DNA of 64,000 bases. It comes from Pochonia chlamydosporia 170 (taxonomy: Eukaryota; Ascomycota; Sordariomycetes; Hypocreales; Clavicipitaceae). The notes under the pieces were generated by a model. The model ran no database searches, was not told the origin of the DNA, and saw only the letters and a program-made list of their open reading frames with translations. Location: positions 7,502,001 to 7,566,000 of the forward strand of contig NC_035790.1 of NCBI RefSeq assembly GCF_001653235.2. Reading direction: 5' to 3'. Positions 35,456 to 46,021 of the stretch are shown here, piece after piece (the first letter of the stretch is position 1; every line of letters begins with the position of its first letter). A program made the translations under genes and the position numbers.

Positions 35456-37212
35456 ATGGAGATTCCGGGGTATTATTATGGTATGTTTCTGTTCATTTTG
35501 CTGATTTTGATCTATGCTGGGACCGGGGGTGAAAGAAGGTGTGAGACGTCAGGCACACATCAATAAGATAAAGAATGCTCTACAATTCAAAGGAGTACAA
35601 GGAAGTCAATGCAGCATGCTAACGACGTGCAGATACCGTCAAGAAGAAATACTTTAAAGTAGCAAAAAGCTCAACCGCCTCATCAACATCCTACTCCTCT
35701 GACGCCATCAAACGGCGCAAAGTCCAGGAGGCCTCTCAACAAGAAGCCCACCGCAAAGCACAACTCGTCAAAAGACATATAAAAAGACACATTCTACAAA
35801 AGGACATTGTGTCTGGGGGCCTGTTGAACCGGGAAATCACTCGTGACTATCTGCCGGAGGATGGACGCGGGAGGAGATATGACGGGGATATTGGCGCCGC
35901 AGCCTGGGCGGGCGGGTTGCAGGCCAAGGGGGGTATCCCGTTTATGCCGAGCTTCGGAAGGGGGAGGGAGGTGAATATGAGTTGTTTTTGGGTTGGTGGT
36001 GGCGTTGCGTATGCAAGTGAGTGAATGTGTTTGAGGTGTGATTTGATGTGCTGACTTGTGTAGCGTTGGATGAGGAGAGTCTTTTGGGGACGTATATCTC
36101 CACGGACGAGAATGACGTGTACGTGCTTGATTGGAGATGTGTTGAGGAAGGACTGACGTTTTTAGATTGTCGTTTGGTACGGATCCAGTGACGGGTGAGC
36201 GGCCGAGGGTGCCGCAGTTTCGGACGGAGATGATACGGTGTCCGCAGATGTCGTCGATAAAGTATCATGAGCCGACGCACAAGATGCTTCTGACATCACG
36301 GGAGCCGGACCGTAGTTGTGGATTGTATTTGTTCTCACCGGTTATTTCGGAGGATGACCGCAATGGAGGGAGGTGGATGCTGGGAGAAAGTGAGTCTACA
36401 CAAAGACCCCTTGTACTCCATCGCACGCTCTTCAAATACAATCCCAGCAGGACCAAACTAACCTCACAGCCGACCACTACCAACGGCTCACCGTCCACCG
36501 CCGCCTCAACGACGAATGGCTCGTCCACCAAAGCACGCCCGCCCCTCCATCATCCGACCTCCTCTGCGTAATGGGCACTAACAGCGGCATCGTACGCGTC
36601 CGCTGCAACGACTCCATGTCGTGGATCGCGCCGCCCAAACCCCCCAAAGGCACGCAACTACCCCTCGAAATCTTCGACCAAGATTTCCAGCAAGCGAATC
36701 ACAATGTCATCCTCGCGGGGGGTCGACAGCCTCGTCTATGGACGACGGACCTGCGCACCCCCGCAACGGAATGGTCCTACGTCCAGCAACCGAGTTCGAT
36801 AGCACACCTCCGCAGCGTGAATGAGCACCAGGTTCTCACCGCGGGGCTAAGGGACAAAATGGGCCTCTATGACATGCGGTTCATGAAGAAAGCGGCGGGT
36901 GGGACTGGCGCGCTGCTCTCTTTCCCGGGGTATAAGAATGCGGCGCATTTTCATGCAGGTTGGGATGTGAGCACTGAGCTGGGTGTCGTGGCGGCGGCAC
37001 AGGACGACGGGACAGTCAAGTTGTTTTCGTTGCAGACTGGTAGGATACTAAGGAGTAGGGTGTTGGATGGAGTGCGGACAGATACGCCTGTCAAGGCATT
37101 GATGTTTAACTCCATGGGGGATAGAGACAAAGTGCCGAGTCTATGGGTAGGCAAGGGACAGGCACTTACAAAGTTTTCATTTGCATCACGGACATTGGAG
37201 GACGAAGCGTGA
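35456..37212 (+). CDS. WD40 protein resembling DCAF4/WDR21
   Basis: Predicted 476 aa from five exons: 35456-35480, 35633-36016, 36064-36118, 36166-36389 and 36470-37212, all GT-AG and in frame. The first exon is only 25 bases and encodes MEIPGYYYD across the junction. Joining it to TVKKKYFKV gives the PGYYYD...YFK N-terminus that I associate with DCAF4-like proteins. A Lys/Arg-rich helix follows (RKAQLVKRHIKRHIL). WD40 blades include RQPRLWTTDLR and the last DDGTVKLFSLQTG. The segment KMGLYDMRF fits a degenerate WDxR box for docking on DDB1. Such proteins serve as substrate receptors of CUL4 ubiquitin ligases. Here the substrate is unknown and the assignment is from pattern recognition only. 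Confidence 0.75.
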
Positions 37213-37347
37213 TATTACATACTATCTATTTCAAAATACCCATTTCAGCGCTTACAACTACATACAATCTCTACATGTTCCATCCCACAATCCCATGTCG
37301 CACACCCATCACCACCACTCCAACAAAAAAGTAACCACCAAAAAGAA

Positions 37348-37427
37348 TGCGTGATCTGGGAATCGAACCCAGGGCTCCCCGACGTTGCTGATGGCAACGG
37401 AGAATTTTACCACTAAACCAATCACGC
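37348..37427 (-). tRNA. tRNA-Gly(GCC) with 9-nt intron, copy 1
   Basis: Eighty bases including the discriminator A (37348). The acceptor stem GCGTGAT/ATCACGC pairs perfectly. The A box is TGGTTTAGTGG and the B box is GGTTCGATTCC, with T-stem CTGGG/CCCAG. The anticodon stem CTCCG/CGGGG encloses TTGCCA, giving anticodon GCC at 37393-37395. A 9-base intron (TCAGCAACG, plus-strand 37383-37391) follows base 37. Without it the tRNA is 71 nt. This copy is the last in transcription order and is the only one followed by T runs (five T at 37344-37340, six at 37330-37325) that can stop RNA polymerase III. Confidence 0.95.
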
Positions 37428-37472
37428 TGAAAGAAGACCTTCAGAAGAAGAGGAAGAAACCGAGACAGAAGC

Positions 37473-37513
37473 TGCGTGATCTGGGAATCGAACCCAGGGC
37501 TCCCCGACGTTGC
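37473..37513 (-). tRNA. tRNA-Gly(GCC), copy 2, cut by assembly gap
   Basis: The 3' half of the same tRNA (41 bases: discriminator, acceptor 3' strand, T arm, variable region, 3' anticodon stem and part of the intron). It stops at a run of 10 N. Its 41 bases are identical to the first 41 bases on the other side of the gap, so it may be the same physical gene as copy 3. Confidence 0.8.
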
Positions 37514-37523
37514 NNNNNNNNNN
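37514..37523. other. Assembly gap (10 N)
   Basis: Ten N bases inside the tRNA array. The gap starts exactly before the base that differs between array copies (T at 37389 in copy 1, G at 37690 in copy 4), as expected when an assembler breaks at a repeat branch. The true copy number is therefore unknown: three if the two ends overlap, four or more otherwise. Confidence 0.9.
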
Positions 37524-37603
37524 TGCGTGATCTGGGAATCGAACCCAGGGCTCCCCGACGTTGCTGATGGCAACGGAGAATTTTACCACTAAACCAATCA
37601 CGC
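37524..37603 (-). tRNA. tRNA-Gly(GCC) with 9-nt intron, copy 3
   Basis: Identical to copy 1 over 80 bases, intron included. It is followed in its own direction by the gap, and preceded by a 45-bp spacer identical to the one between copies 1 and 2. The spacer has no run of more than three T on the transcribed sense, so there is no clear Pol III terminator. Confidence 0.93.
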
Positions 37604-37648
37604 TGAAAGAAGACCTTCAGAAGAAGAGGAAGAAACCGAGACAGAAGC

Positions 37649-37728
37649 TGCGTGATCTGGGAATCGAACCCAGGGCTCCCCGACGTTGCGGATGGCAACG
37701 GAGAATTTTACCACTAAACCAATCACGC
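37649..37728 (-). tRNA. tRNA-Gly(GCC) with 9-nt intron, copy 4
   Basis: Same as copies 1 and 3 except one intron base (TCCGCAACG instead of TCAGCAACG). The mature sequence is unchanged. It is the first gene of the array in transcription order. The spacer to copy 3 (37604-37648) lacks a T run. Confidence 0.95.
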
Positions 37729-38151
37729 TGGTTGCTGAATCAGCTGGTTGGAAGGGGGGTCGATAATGTAATTTAAGAAGCTGGGTGTGCGTGTTGGGGA
37801 GAGAAATAATGATTTTGGTGTCGTGGTGTGGATAATCTTGAGGTCTGGTTTGGGTGGGAGGGATTAGGGCGTTGGGGTTTGGTGGGGCTGTGGGACAGAA
37901 CTGGAATTGGAAATGGAATTTGAAATGAAATGTGACATGGAAAATGTGAAGGATATTGACAAGAGATTCAGCTGATGATATTCATATGCAGATTTAGCTG
38001 TTCAATATGACTTGTGTGGCTGGCAGAAGAAGTAAGAGGTATTAACAATTTATGTATGTACTAATATTCAAGTCCAACCTAGGCCATGAGGCTGATACCA
38101 TATCCAGCCAGATTCTCAACGCTAAAGCAATTTGATCCCAAACGCCTAAAC
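37729..38151. other. Short intergenic region
   Basis: Between the tRNA array and the 3' end of the bZIP gene. The plus strand is G/T-rich then AT-rich. It holds the upstream flank of the tRNA array. No other feature is seen. Confidence 0.5.
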
Positions 38152-40200
38152 CTAGTAAACAATCGATGGATCCAATGTGAACAAGCCCACCAACTCAGGG
38201 AACGCACTCGCAAACCTCTCCCCGAGCTTCCAGTTATCCGCGTTCCTGATATGCCGCTCAAACACCGGATTTATAACAACCTCTTCCGAGTCCGGCAGCA
38301 GCAACAAAGCATCCGTCTCCTCATACGGCCAGCTGACCCGCAGCGATGTCGTAAACGGGATGAACCAATTATCCAAGTCGTACTGACGAGGATTCCACAC
38401 CCGAGCCAGCCGTTCCCTTAGAGCGGGGAAAGGTATCAGGTCAAGCCATGCCGGGTGAGCATAATCGTATTGTGACTGCACAGGAACCAGACACTCGGGG
38501 ATGAGCTCAAAGTTTTCCCGGGTCGGCGCCAGCTGCCACCGCACCAGGAGAAACATGACGTACAGAGAGGCCACGCGTTCTGGTAGCCGTGATATACCGG
38601 GGAATGCGGAGAGAATGTCGGTAAAGACCCTTGAGAGAGGATGGCTGTATTGGCTGTTGGACGGGTTTAGAAGTGATGATACAGACGGGTATCGCGGGCC
38701 GATGACCTCCTGGATGGGGATTCCGTCCGCGATGCGCTGGCGCCGTTCCGAGAGGAAGTTGAGAAGTAGGGAATCTAGGGCACAAGACGGCTCACTGTGT
38801 TTGATTGGCCTTGCGTAGAAGGCAAGGGTGTCGGGATCTGTCTGTGGATTGTATTGTTGCTGTGGCAGAGGCAGAGGATGATGAGGGAGGGTTGCTGGGC
38901 TGCCAGATTGTCGGTATGGGTCAAGTGCCGCCGTTTCAGGTAGGTGTCCAGATGACGCTGATGATGCCCACGATGGCTGAGCGTCTTGCTCGTTGTGGCT
39001 GGCTGACCAGTCATGTTTCATGGGAACATGATGGTACTGCGGTGAGTCCTGAGCACCGTTCACGCCAGCTGGCACCGCACTTAGACGCTGCCCGGGTCGC
39101 AGTAAGAAGTCCAGCCCTAACCGCTCTCCGCCCATATTGAGGCCTTGGCGTAGCTGAAGTCTCTGGTTTTGTAGTTGTGCCATGTACATGTTTGAGTGAG
39201 TTTCCGAAGAACCGTTCTGGTCGTCACTTACACCCGGTGAAGCAGTTTGTTGTTGTTGCGGCAGCGGCAGCGGCGGTTGTTCCAAATTGGCTGCAGGGGA
39301 AACTGACGTTGCCGGCGTAGTCACATTATATTGATGAATGCCTGGACTTGGTACAGTTGTAGTTGGTTGTGAAAACGTATGACACGGCGAGACGTGTGAT
39401 ACTTCGCCTGATGATGCTAAATCCAGCGGTTAGCCATCACTGCAAAGTGTAGCATGGTTGGTTGTCTCTGTGCCATAGGCTGACAAACAAAAACAAGTGG
39501 CTAACAAACGTAAGACATACCGGAGCGAACAATAGGCTGCAGAATACCAATGATACTTGCCAACTGCCGCTTGATATCAGCATTCTCCTGTTCAACAACC
39601 TCCTTGGCCCTGACAACAGACTGAAGCTCCTGATACGGCTTCTGGTTCGTCAGTTCTTGAATACGCTTCTCCAGAGCATCAATTTGATTCTTAGTCCTCT
39701 CGCGAATAGCACGTTGTGCCTCTCGGTCTAAGTGTCAAGGCAACATGTTAGTCCACGTTATTTCCAAGTTTTCGACATAACATAGCAAAGCAACTCCAGA
39801 CGTTGTACAAAGTACAGGGCTCAGGAGACGCAGTAGGTTGCCAAGGAAAACAAACAAAAAGTCACTAATGAGTCGTGCCAACATCAAAAGTTGGTTCAAC
39901 TCTCAAATAGCGTCACGCACCATTTGCTCTCTTCTTGGCCAACTGCTCTGGCGTCAAGTTGGCCACACCCCTACTGCCCGGTCCCGTCTTTTTCTTCTTC
40001 GCCCCGGCTACGCCATCACCGGCGGCCTTCTCGTCATCTCTGACCTCGCCGTCCGGGGCCCGTTTGACGCCAGTGCCACCAACAGCAGCAATACCACCAC
40101 CACCACTGCCAATGCCAATGCCGCGGCTAGGAGTGGCTTCCGCAACAGCAGGGGACCTCCCGTCAGGGCTCTCGGCCGCATCACTTCCTGCAGAAGCCAT
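38152..40200 (-). CDS. bZIP transcription factor with DUF3425-like C-terminus
   Basis: Predicted 583 aa from exons 40200-39921, 39727-39521 and 39416-38152, introns 39728-39920 and 39417-39520. The ATG at 40200 is chosen because the in-frame codon further upstream (40314) is TTG. The N-terminus is Gly/Ala-rich and ends in a nuclear-type basic run (KKKK). The bZIP region spans the first junction: KKRANDREAQRAIRERTKN is the basic DNA-contact helix, and leucine-zipper heptads follow (IDALEKRIQEL). A Gln/Pro-rich middle is followed by a helical C-terminal domain (PLSRVFTDILSAFPGI, YVMFLLVRWQLAPT, LIPFPALRERL) of the kind called DUF3425, found in many fungal bZIPs. Targets are unknown. A CACGTG site lies 585 bp upstream at 40785-40790. 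Confidence 0.9.
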
Positions 40201-41737
40201 TGCAAGTCTCTGAAATTGTCCAGTCCGGCAGCCCGGCCGTCCGTGGTGGGCCAGCGAGTCCCGAGAATAGATGGCACTGCTTGTTTTGGGGTCGCCAGGG
40301 CCGGGTGGTTTCAATGCGGACGAGGGGGTGGGAAGTTTCCACTTCTTTCACCGATGGAGCGTTGCAAAAATGACCACGACCACCACCACACAGAGCCCAA
40401 ACCGAAAAAAAAAAATAAAGGGTCGACCGCCAACCGCCCAGGTGCCTTCACTCCTCCCCTCCGGGGGGCTAATCAAAGACGAACAAAGAGACAGGCCGCT
40501 TCTGCCCCGGCACCAGGCACTGCTCTAGCTCCAGCTCCAGGTGCAGGTGCAGGTGCAGGCTCGCAAGTCCTTGGACAGGCACAAAAGGGGTCCAGATCAG
40601 GGTCTTCATGCGTAGCACGATACGTGGTGTGGTGCATGGATGGAGCAAGTCGAGTGGAGAAGCAAATCTTGCCCGAGACCTTTCGCCTATGGGATGGTTG
40701 ATTCCGATTCAGAAAGAGCGTTGGGCATTGGTCCTGCCGAGTCATGGGGAAGACGGACACTACAGCGCGCCTTTGTGATCTCGTCACGTGGAAATTGAAT
40801 GAGCCGTCCAGCACTCCAAAAGTTTGTTATTCTCATGCGCAAATACAGTACAGTACAGTACTCAAATTCTCGTTGGTATTGTACGACAATTGTTTCAATT
40901 GATCTGTCCGAGCTCCGTCACCATTGTTTTCTCCCCAAGCCTCAACACAAACACGACTTGGCAGCTGTCACCACAGAACTGCCCCCACTGCACGTGGTCT
41001 CATTGCACCTCATATATTACCTGTAGAACGGGCCAAATTACCCAATAGATTTAAAACAATGACCGTACTTCTCACACCTCATGTTGGCAAGTCACTGATC
41101 AGCCGCTTCTGCTATTTCTGCGTGGCTACTGCGGTTATCGGCGAAACACGCCTTTGTGGCTTGATAGCTTGTTTTGCAATCTCGAACCCCAGCTCTAAAC
41201 TGTGATGTGAATGCATTGCCCACATTCAGCTGGGCCACAGGAAATGCTGGCCATGAAATGTGCTGCTGCTTCTTTCTTGTATTGATTTCTGCGTCTGTTA
41301 TGCATAGATAGTGCGTTCACATTTCAATTTCCCCACAAACCATGCTGATGTTGTGACCGCCTTCCGTGCTCCTCCGTCATAATCTCATGAACATGAGGTG
41401 CTTGGTCGCCGACCTGACTCTGTTCCAGAATTCCCATATTGTACGGAGTAATCTGAATACAGATTGTCTAATTAAGTGGCCACAACATGGCCCCAATGCC
41501 TGGCTACACCCCATTCAGGGTGTATATAGCACACTAGCCATCTATCTCGGCCCATGCACCCAACAACCTGCAGTCTCTTCAGCCGCATTATCTCTCATCG
41601 ACACTCACTCCAAGCGCCAGCACACGTATCGGCACATTAACAGCACTGGCAGCAATCACCAGAATACAGTATTCATGTTCCACAGCTAACTATTTACCAA
41701 ATCTCCCATCACAAACCTATCATACAAATCCTCCCAT
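40201..41737. other. Intergenic region upstream of bZIP gene
   Basis: Promoter of the bZIP gene and 3' flank of the nucleoporin gene. It has a short GCAGGT direct repeat (40541-40559), an E-box (40785-40790), a CAGTA repeat (40847-40861) and one TACGGAGTA copy (41442-41450). No gene was found. Confidence 0.5.
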
Positions 41738-44700
41738 TCACTCCGCCGACGCCCTCGCCAGCGCCTCGTGCAAATGCGGCGGGAATCTATACCGCAACTG
41801 ACTAGTATACGTCGTCAAATCCAAAGTCATCTGCTTCAACTGCTCAACCATCATCTTCCTTGTGCCTTCATTGCCACTAAACTGTCCATTGGTGAGCTGC
41901 TCCCTCTGTCGAACGCAGCATATAATCGTCCACATGAGCAGGTTTGGAACGTTGATGGAGACAGGCTGCGATAAGCCAGAAAACTTGGATGCGTAGGCGC
42001 GAATGGTGCTTGCTTCGCCGGCAGCATCCAGGGGTAGGATTTCAAGACCTCGGATTTTCTAGAAAGAGTTAGTTAGATTTTGATTTTGACATCTTCATTT
42101 ATACAGCAGCAAAAGGCAAAGGGCAAAAACTTACATCCAGACCTTGAGCCCATTGACCAGCCTCAACCAGCTTCTTGATACTGCTCATTTCCAAGAGAAC
42201 CCGGCACGCCGTCTTATTTTGGTCTTGGATCTTGCGGTAAAACATGACCTCCCGCTCGTACATGGTCATCATAGTCTTGGCCAGCTCGACGGGGTCGTCA
42301 ATGGATGCTAGACTGAGACTGCTACCTTGCTGGGACTCTGCGTCCGCCCCAGCGGCTCTGGGCTTGACGGGCATCAGACGCATCGGGTCTTCACCAATCT
42401 CCAGAGAAATAGCCTCACTAAGCGCGCGGCTGACAATAGCCACGACGGTATCGTACTCGCCGGCCAAGTGGTACAGGAGAACAGAGTCAGTCGTTCGGCC
42501 ACTCTCGTCCGCAAAGCTAGCCGCTTGCAGCGTCACTGTGTTGACAAAGTCTGTCTCCTCAGTGAGGCCAATCAACGGGCCACGCTCCTCAATGATGCCA
42601 CGGATAGCGTGGCCGTCTGGTCGAATATCGCCAATGAGCTTGCTGAATTCGCGTGTCTCCAGCACCAACTCACGCAGCGCCTCGTGGCAAAGGTTGCTCT
42701 GGCGCTGGCCAGCCTCGCCGCCGAGATCGTCATTGAGGCAGATGAGGGTAAGGTAGTCCACAGCAGAGACGACATCGGCAGCGCGGAAGTCTCTTGTGTA
42801 GTATCCAATCATACGGCCAAAGTTGATTTGCGGCAGATTCTTGACACTGTAGCTTCGTAGGTCGTTTGACGTGGACATGGGATCGCTTGGGCGCAGCAGA
42901 CCGTAGTACGCAAGCGCCAGGGCAAAGTGGACAGCGTCCACGTATGAGAACGGGTATAGGTAGGCTATGGCGTCCTCAAACATGCCAGACAGAATCTGCA
43001 GGTAGAAGAACATGCCGAAGCTACCGTTCGTAGTATCTTCCGAGGTCGATTTGGGAAAGTGCTTGAGCCCAATCTCCTTAATACTGGATTGAAGCTCTGC
43101 CAACCCATACGACTCGCCGGCCATCTCGATAGTCTTGTCCCCTTCTCGAGCAAGGTTGAACTGCAGCCAGATCCAGTCGTTGATGTCCGTGTTGAGACCG
43201 TCCAAATTGCGGTTACTCAACTCAATTCGCCCAATGACCTTGTAGCACGCCATACGGAATGGATCAATGGAGTTCTCCGGAGCATTCCGTGACCGCTGAA
43301 TGTACTCGTTGGTGCAGCGGTCTAACAACTTCCTGTTTGTTATCCGCCGGTCATCGCTGGCTGCGTAATTGTTGAGATATGTGGCGAACGTGCGATCAAT
43401 CCCTCTAAAGTGGTTGCTGTTGTCGTTTACATATTGAGCAGCTTCCGTCACATGGCCGGATCGCAGGAGGTAGAACACCACGGCCCAAACAAACTCCCCT
43501 TGGATTTGCTGCAGCTCCGTGTTGTCGGGAACCAAATCCTTCCTGGCAGAGCGGAGACGGATGTAAGCCTTGATCTTGCTGGTAATGTCCGGCAGACCTC
43601 CAAGTTTCGCCTCATGGGGATGCTTGGCAATCAGAGACTCGACCTCTCTCAGGAACTGCCGTTCGAGGAAGGCAGTAGAGCCATGGAGAGTTCGTTTTCT
43701 CATGGTGACGGATGCCGCAGAGTTGGGATTCTCGTCGAGATACATGCCGGCAAACTGGCGCTCCTTGGCCGTTGCACCGTTGATTGTCGTTTCAGCAGTG
43801 GGATCTTCGCCGACAATCTCAATCATCGCACGGTAAGCCTCAACAACGTGCGGTGCGTGCGGCTCGTGTGATTTTTGTTCCAACTCGCCCAGTTCGGTAA
43901 GGATGGGGAAAGGATGCTGCCTAACGCGAGCAGCATTGAGACCACGAACCTTTTCTGCCAACTTGGTCTGTCTCTCACGAAGCGCCCGGTCCTCGGTGGT
44001 GCCTCGAGATTTGAGAGATCCCGACCCATCAGCAGAGCGGTCCACGTCGGAAAATTCTGGCTGGTGAGTCCCAATGCGGCTGGGCGTGCCAATGACAGAA
44101 CGCTGGAGCATAGTGTTGCCCAGCACACTATTTCGGCCAGTTCGAGCAGGAGCTGCTTGCGACTTTCTTCTAGACCGGCCGAATCCGCCCTGAGATTCTC
44201 GAGCAGCGGCCGCCGAATCCTCCCGCGGCTTGATGCCAAAATGCTGGTAAATACGTTTGCGCTGAGCGTCCCATTCCATCGCCACATTGTCCTCGAGGAA
44301 GGTGTCGAAATCGCGGATAGATCGATCCAAGCCATCAGAAATCATGTCTAGTGTCGTCTTCGTTTGCAAATTCGACAGGTAGGTCTCGACATCGATCTCA
44401 CTAGGGGTGTAGCCGTGTGCCCGCTCAACTCGTCCGCCTTGGACATCCAACATGCCAAGGTCCTTGGCCGCAGCACCGGGATCGACACCCGAGGCAGCGA
44501 GCAGGTAGTGAGCCTTGCCATCCAGAGGTTTCTCATTTTGCTTGGATTGCAGTTTTCTCAGGCGGTGGCGCAAATCCCCAAGGCCGAGCTCCAGGCTAGG
44601 GAGATCTTCCATATTAGTCTTGGCGCCGCCTTCTTTCTGCGTTTTGGCGTACAGGCTGTCGAAGTAAGCACCAGCAGGTTGCTGGGATTGGGCATTCTGA

Positions 44701-45326
44701 GGTTGAGCTGTTTGCGTTGAAGCACCCCAAAGGCTGCCGCCTAGTAAGCCAGCATTTTGTTGAGGTTGCTGCTGGATGCTCGCGGTCGTGGTCGATCCAA
44801 ACATCGATGGCCGACTCGAACCTCCTCCCAAGGTAGTTCCGCTCAGGGCGCCTGGTTGTGGTGTTGTAGCAGCTCCGCCAAATACAGATGAACCAGTCGC
44901 TCCTCCGAACAAGGATGGTTTCTGTTGTTGCTGCGCTTGAGGCTGCCCGCCGAACATACCGCCTCCAGTTGCACCAGGAGTCTGGTTCTGTGTCGACTGT
45001 CCAAACAATCCACCGCCCGTAGTCCCAGTCTGCTGCTGGCCGCCTCCAAAGAGACCGCCAGTAGCGGGTTTATTCTGTTGCGCAGCACCGAAAAGGCCTC
45101 CTCCGGTTGTAGGAGTCGTGCTCTGCTGTGTCGACTGCCCAAAGAGCCCGCCGCCCGTCGTGCCGCTCTGTTGTTGGCTTCCGCCAAACAGGCCGCCAGT
45201 AGCAGGCTTATTTTGTTGCGCGGCGCCGAAAAGGCCTCCGCCGCCTTGGGACTGCTGCTGGTTCTGCGCCGGCTGTCCAAATGGCGAGGAACTGGCGCCG
45301 GCGGTTGACTGGCCGAAGAGCGACAT
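41738..45326 (-). CDS. nic96: Nucleoporin Nic96/Nup93 with FG-repeat N-terminus
   Basis: Predicted 1170 aa from exons 45326-42135 and 42058-41738 (intron 42059-42134, GTAAGT...CTAG). The ATG at 45326 starts MSLFGQ; earlier in-frame codons are in the leader. Residues 1 to about 215 hold a dozen FG motifs (GLFGAA, GLFGGS, GLFGQ, GMFGG, SVFGG) in Gln/Thr/Gly-rich spacers, part of them as imperfect tandem repeats. Residue 250 onward is the helical scaffold of the Nic96 family (LDMISDGLDRSIRDFDTFLE, YLQILSGMFEDAIAYLYPF, VHFALALAYYGLLRP). Nic96/Nup93 anchors the inner ring and the central-channel Nsp1 complex of the nuclear pore. Budding-yeast Nic96 has 839 aa and no FG region, so the extension is notable. 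The frame is continuous, with no sign of a chimeric assembly. Confidence 0.9.
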
Positions 45327-46021
45327 GGCGTCGTGTTTGCCGTGGGCAAAACGCGAAGAGAGCGGCCGAAAACACAGGTATACCGAGGATGGAGGGATCA
45401 ATCGGCGGGTAAGGAATCGAAGATGAATCTAAGGAGCCGCGGCGAGAATTGTAGGGTCGTGCGTTGACAAGTTGATGCGAGTTAAGCACCACGCGCGAGC
45501 GTGTTTGAACCAGAAATTTGGTGATGGACAAGGCTGGAGGTTTGGGTCTGTTTTTGCAGAAGCTGTCAGCTTGGACCAATCAGCGTTGGCTGCGAGGTCT
45601 TCCAGTAACCAGGGACAGGCTGCTGCCAGATCCACTTCTGCCTGGGCATTGAAGAGCCAGTTGACAGTTGATAGTTGATGCACAAAACCTGAACCTTGAT
45701 TCACCACCTTTGTTCCCATGGTTCTGGTCATCGTATCTGATTTCAATTCGACTATAGTTTCTTATGCTTTTCCAAGTAATCGTCATGTCAATGATGCATG
45801 ATTGTAAGAATTACCGTAGCAACAGCGTTTACCCGTCCGTCTATCTACGTCAAATATAGCCTTGATAAAATCACTCAAACATCCAAATGCAACTAATTCA
45901 TTAGAATTATGCCCGGGCGCAATATCCAGGCCCATGTGTATATACCCCATAGTAATCCGCCATCTAGCTTGCTCATCCATGCTGTTTTCATGATCTGTCC
46001 TGTTGAACACGACATTTTTCC
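45327..46021. other. Intergenic region
   Basis: Upstream of the nucleoporin gene and 3' of the FGGY kinase gene. The 100 bases before the nucleoporin ATG lack any other ORF with support. Nothing else is visible. Confidence 0.5.

Larger units (their letters stand above)
37348..37728 (-). repeat. Tandem array of 125-bp tRNA-Gly units
   Basis: Each unit is an 80-bp tRNA gene plus a 45-bp purine-rich spacer. The period is exactly 125 bp on both sides of the gap (37348 to 37473, 37524 to 37649). Both spacers are identical base for base, so the amplification is recent or kept uniform by conversion. Confidence 0.9.

Noticed and set aside
45327..45401. 25-codon N-terminal extension of Nic96
   Set aside because: The MSLFGQ start is typical of FG nucleoporins; the extension looks like leader.
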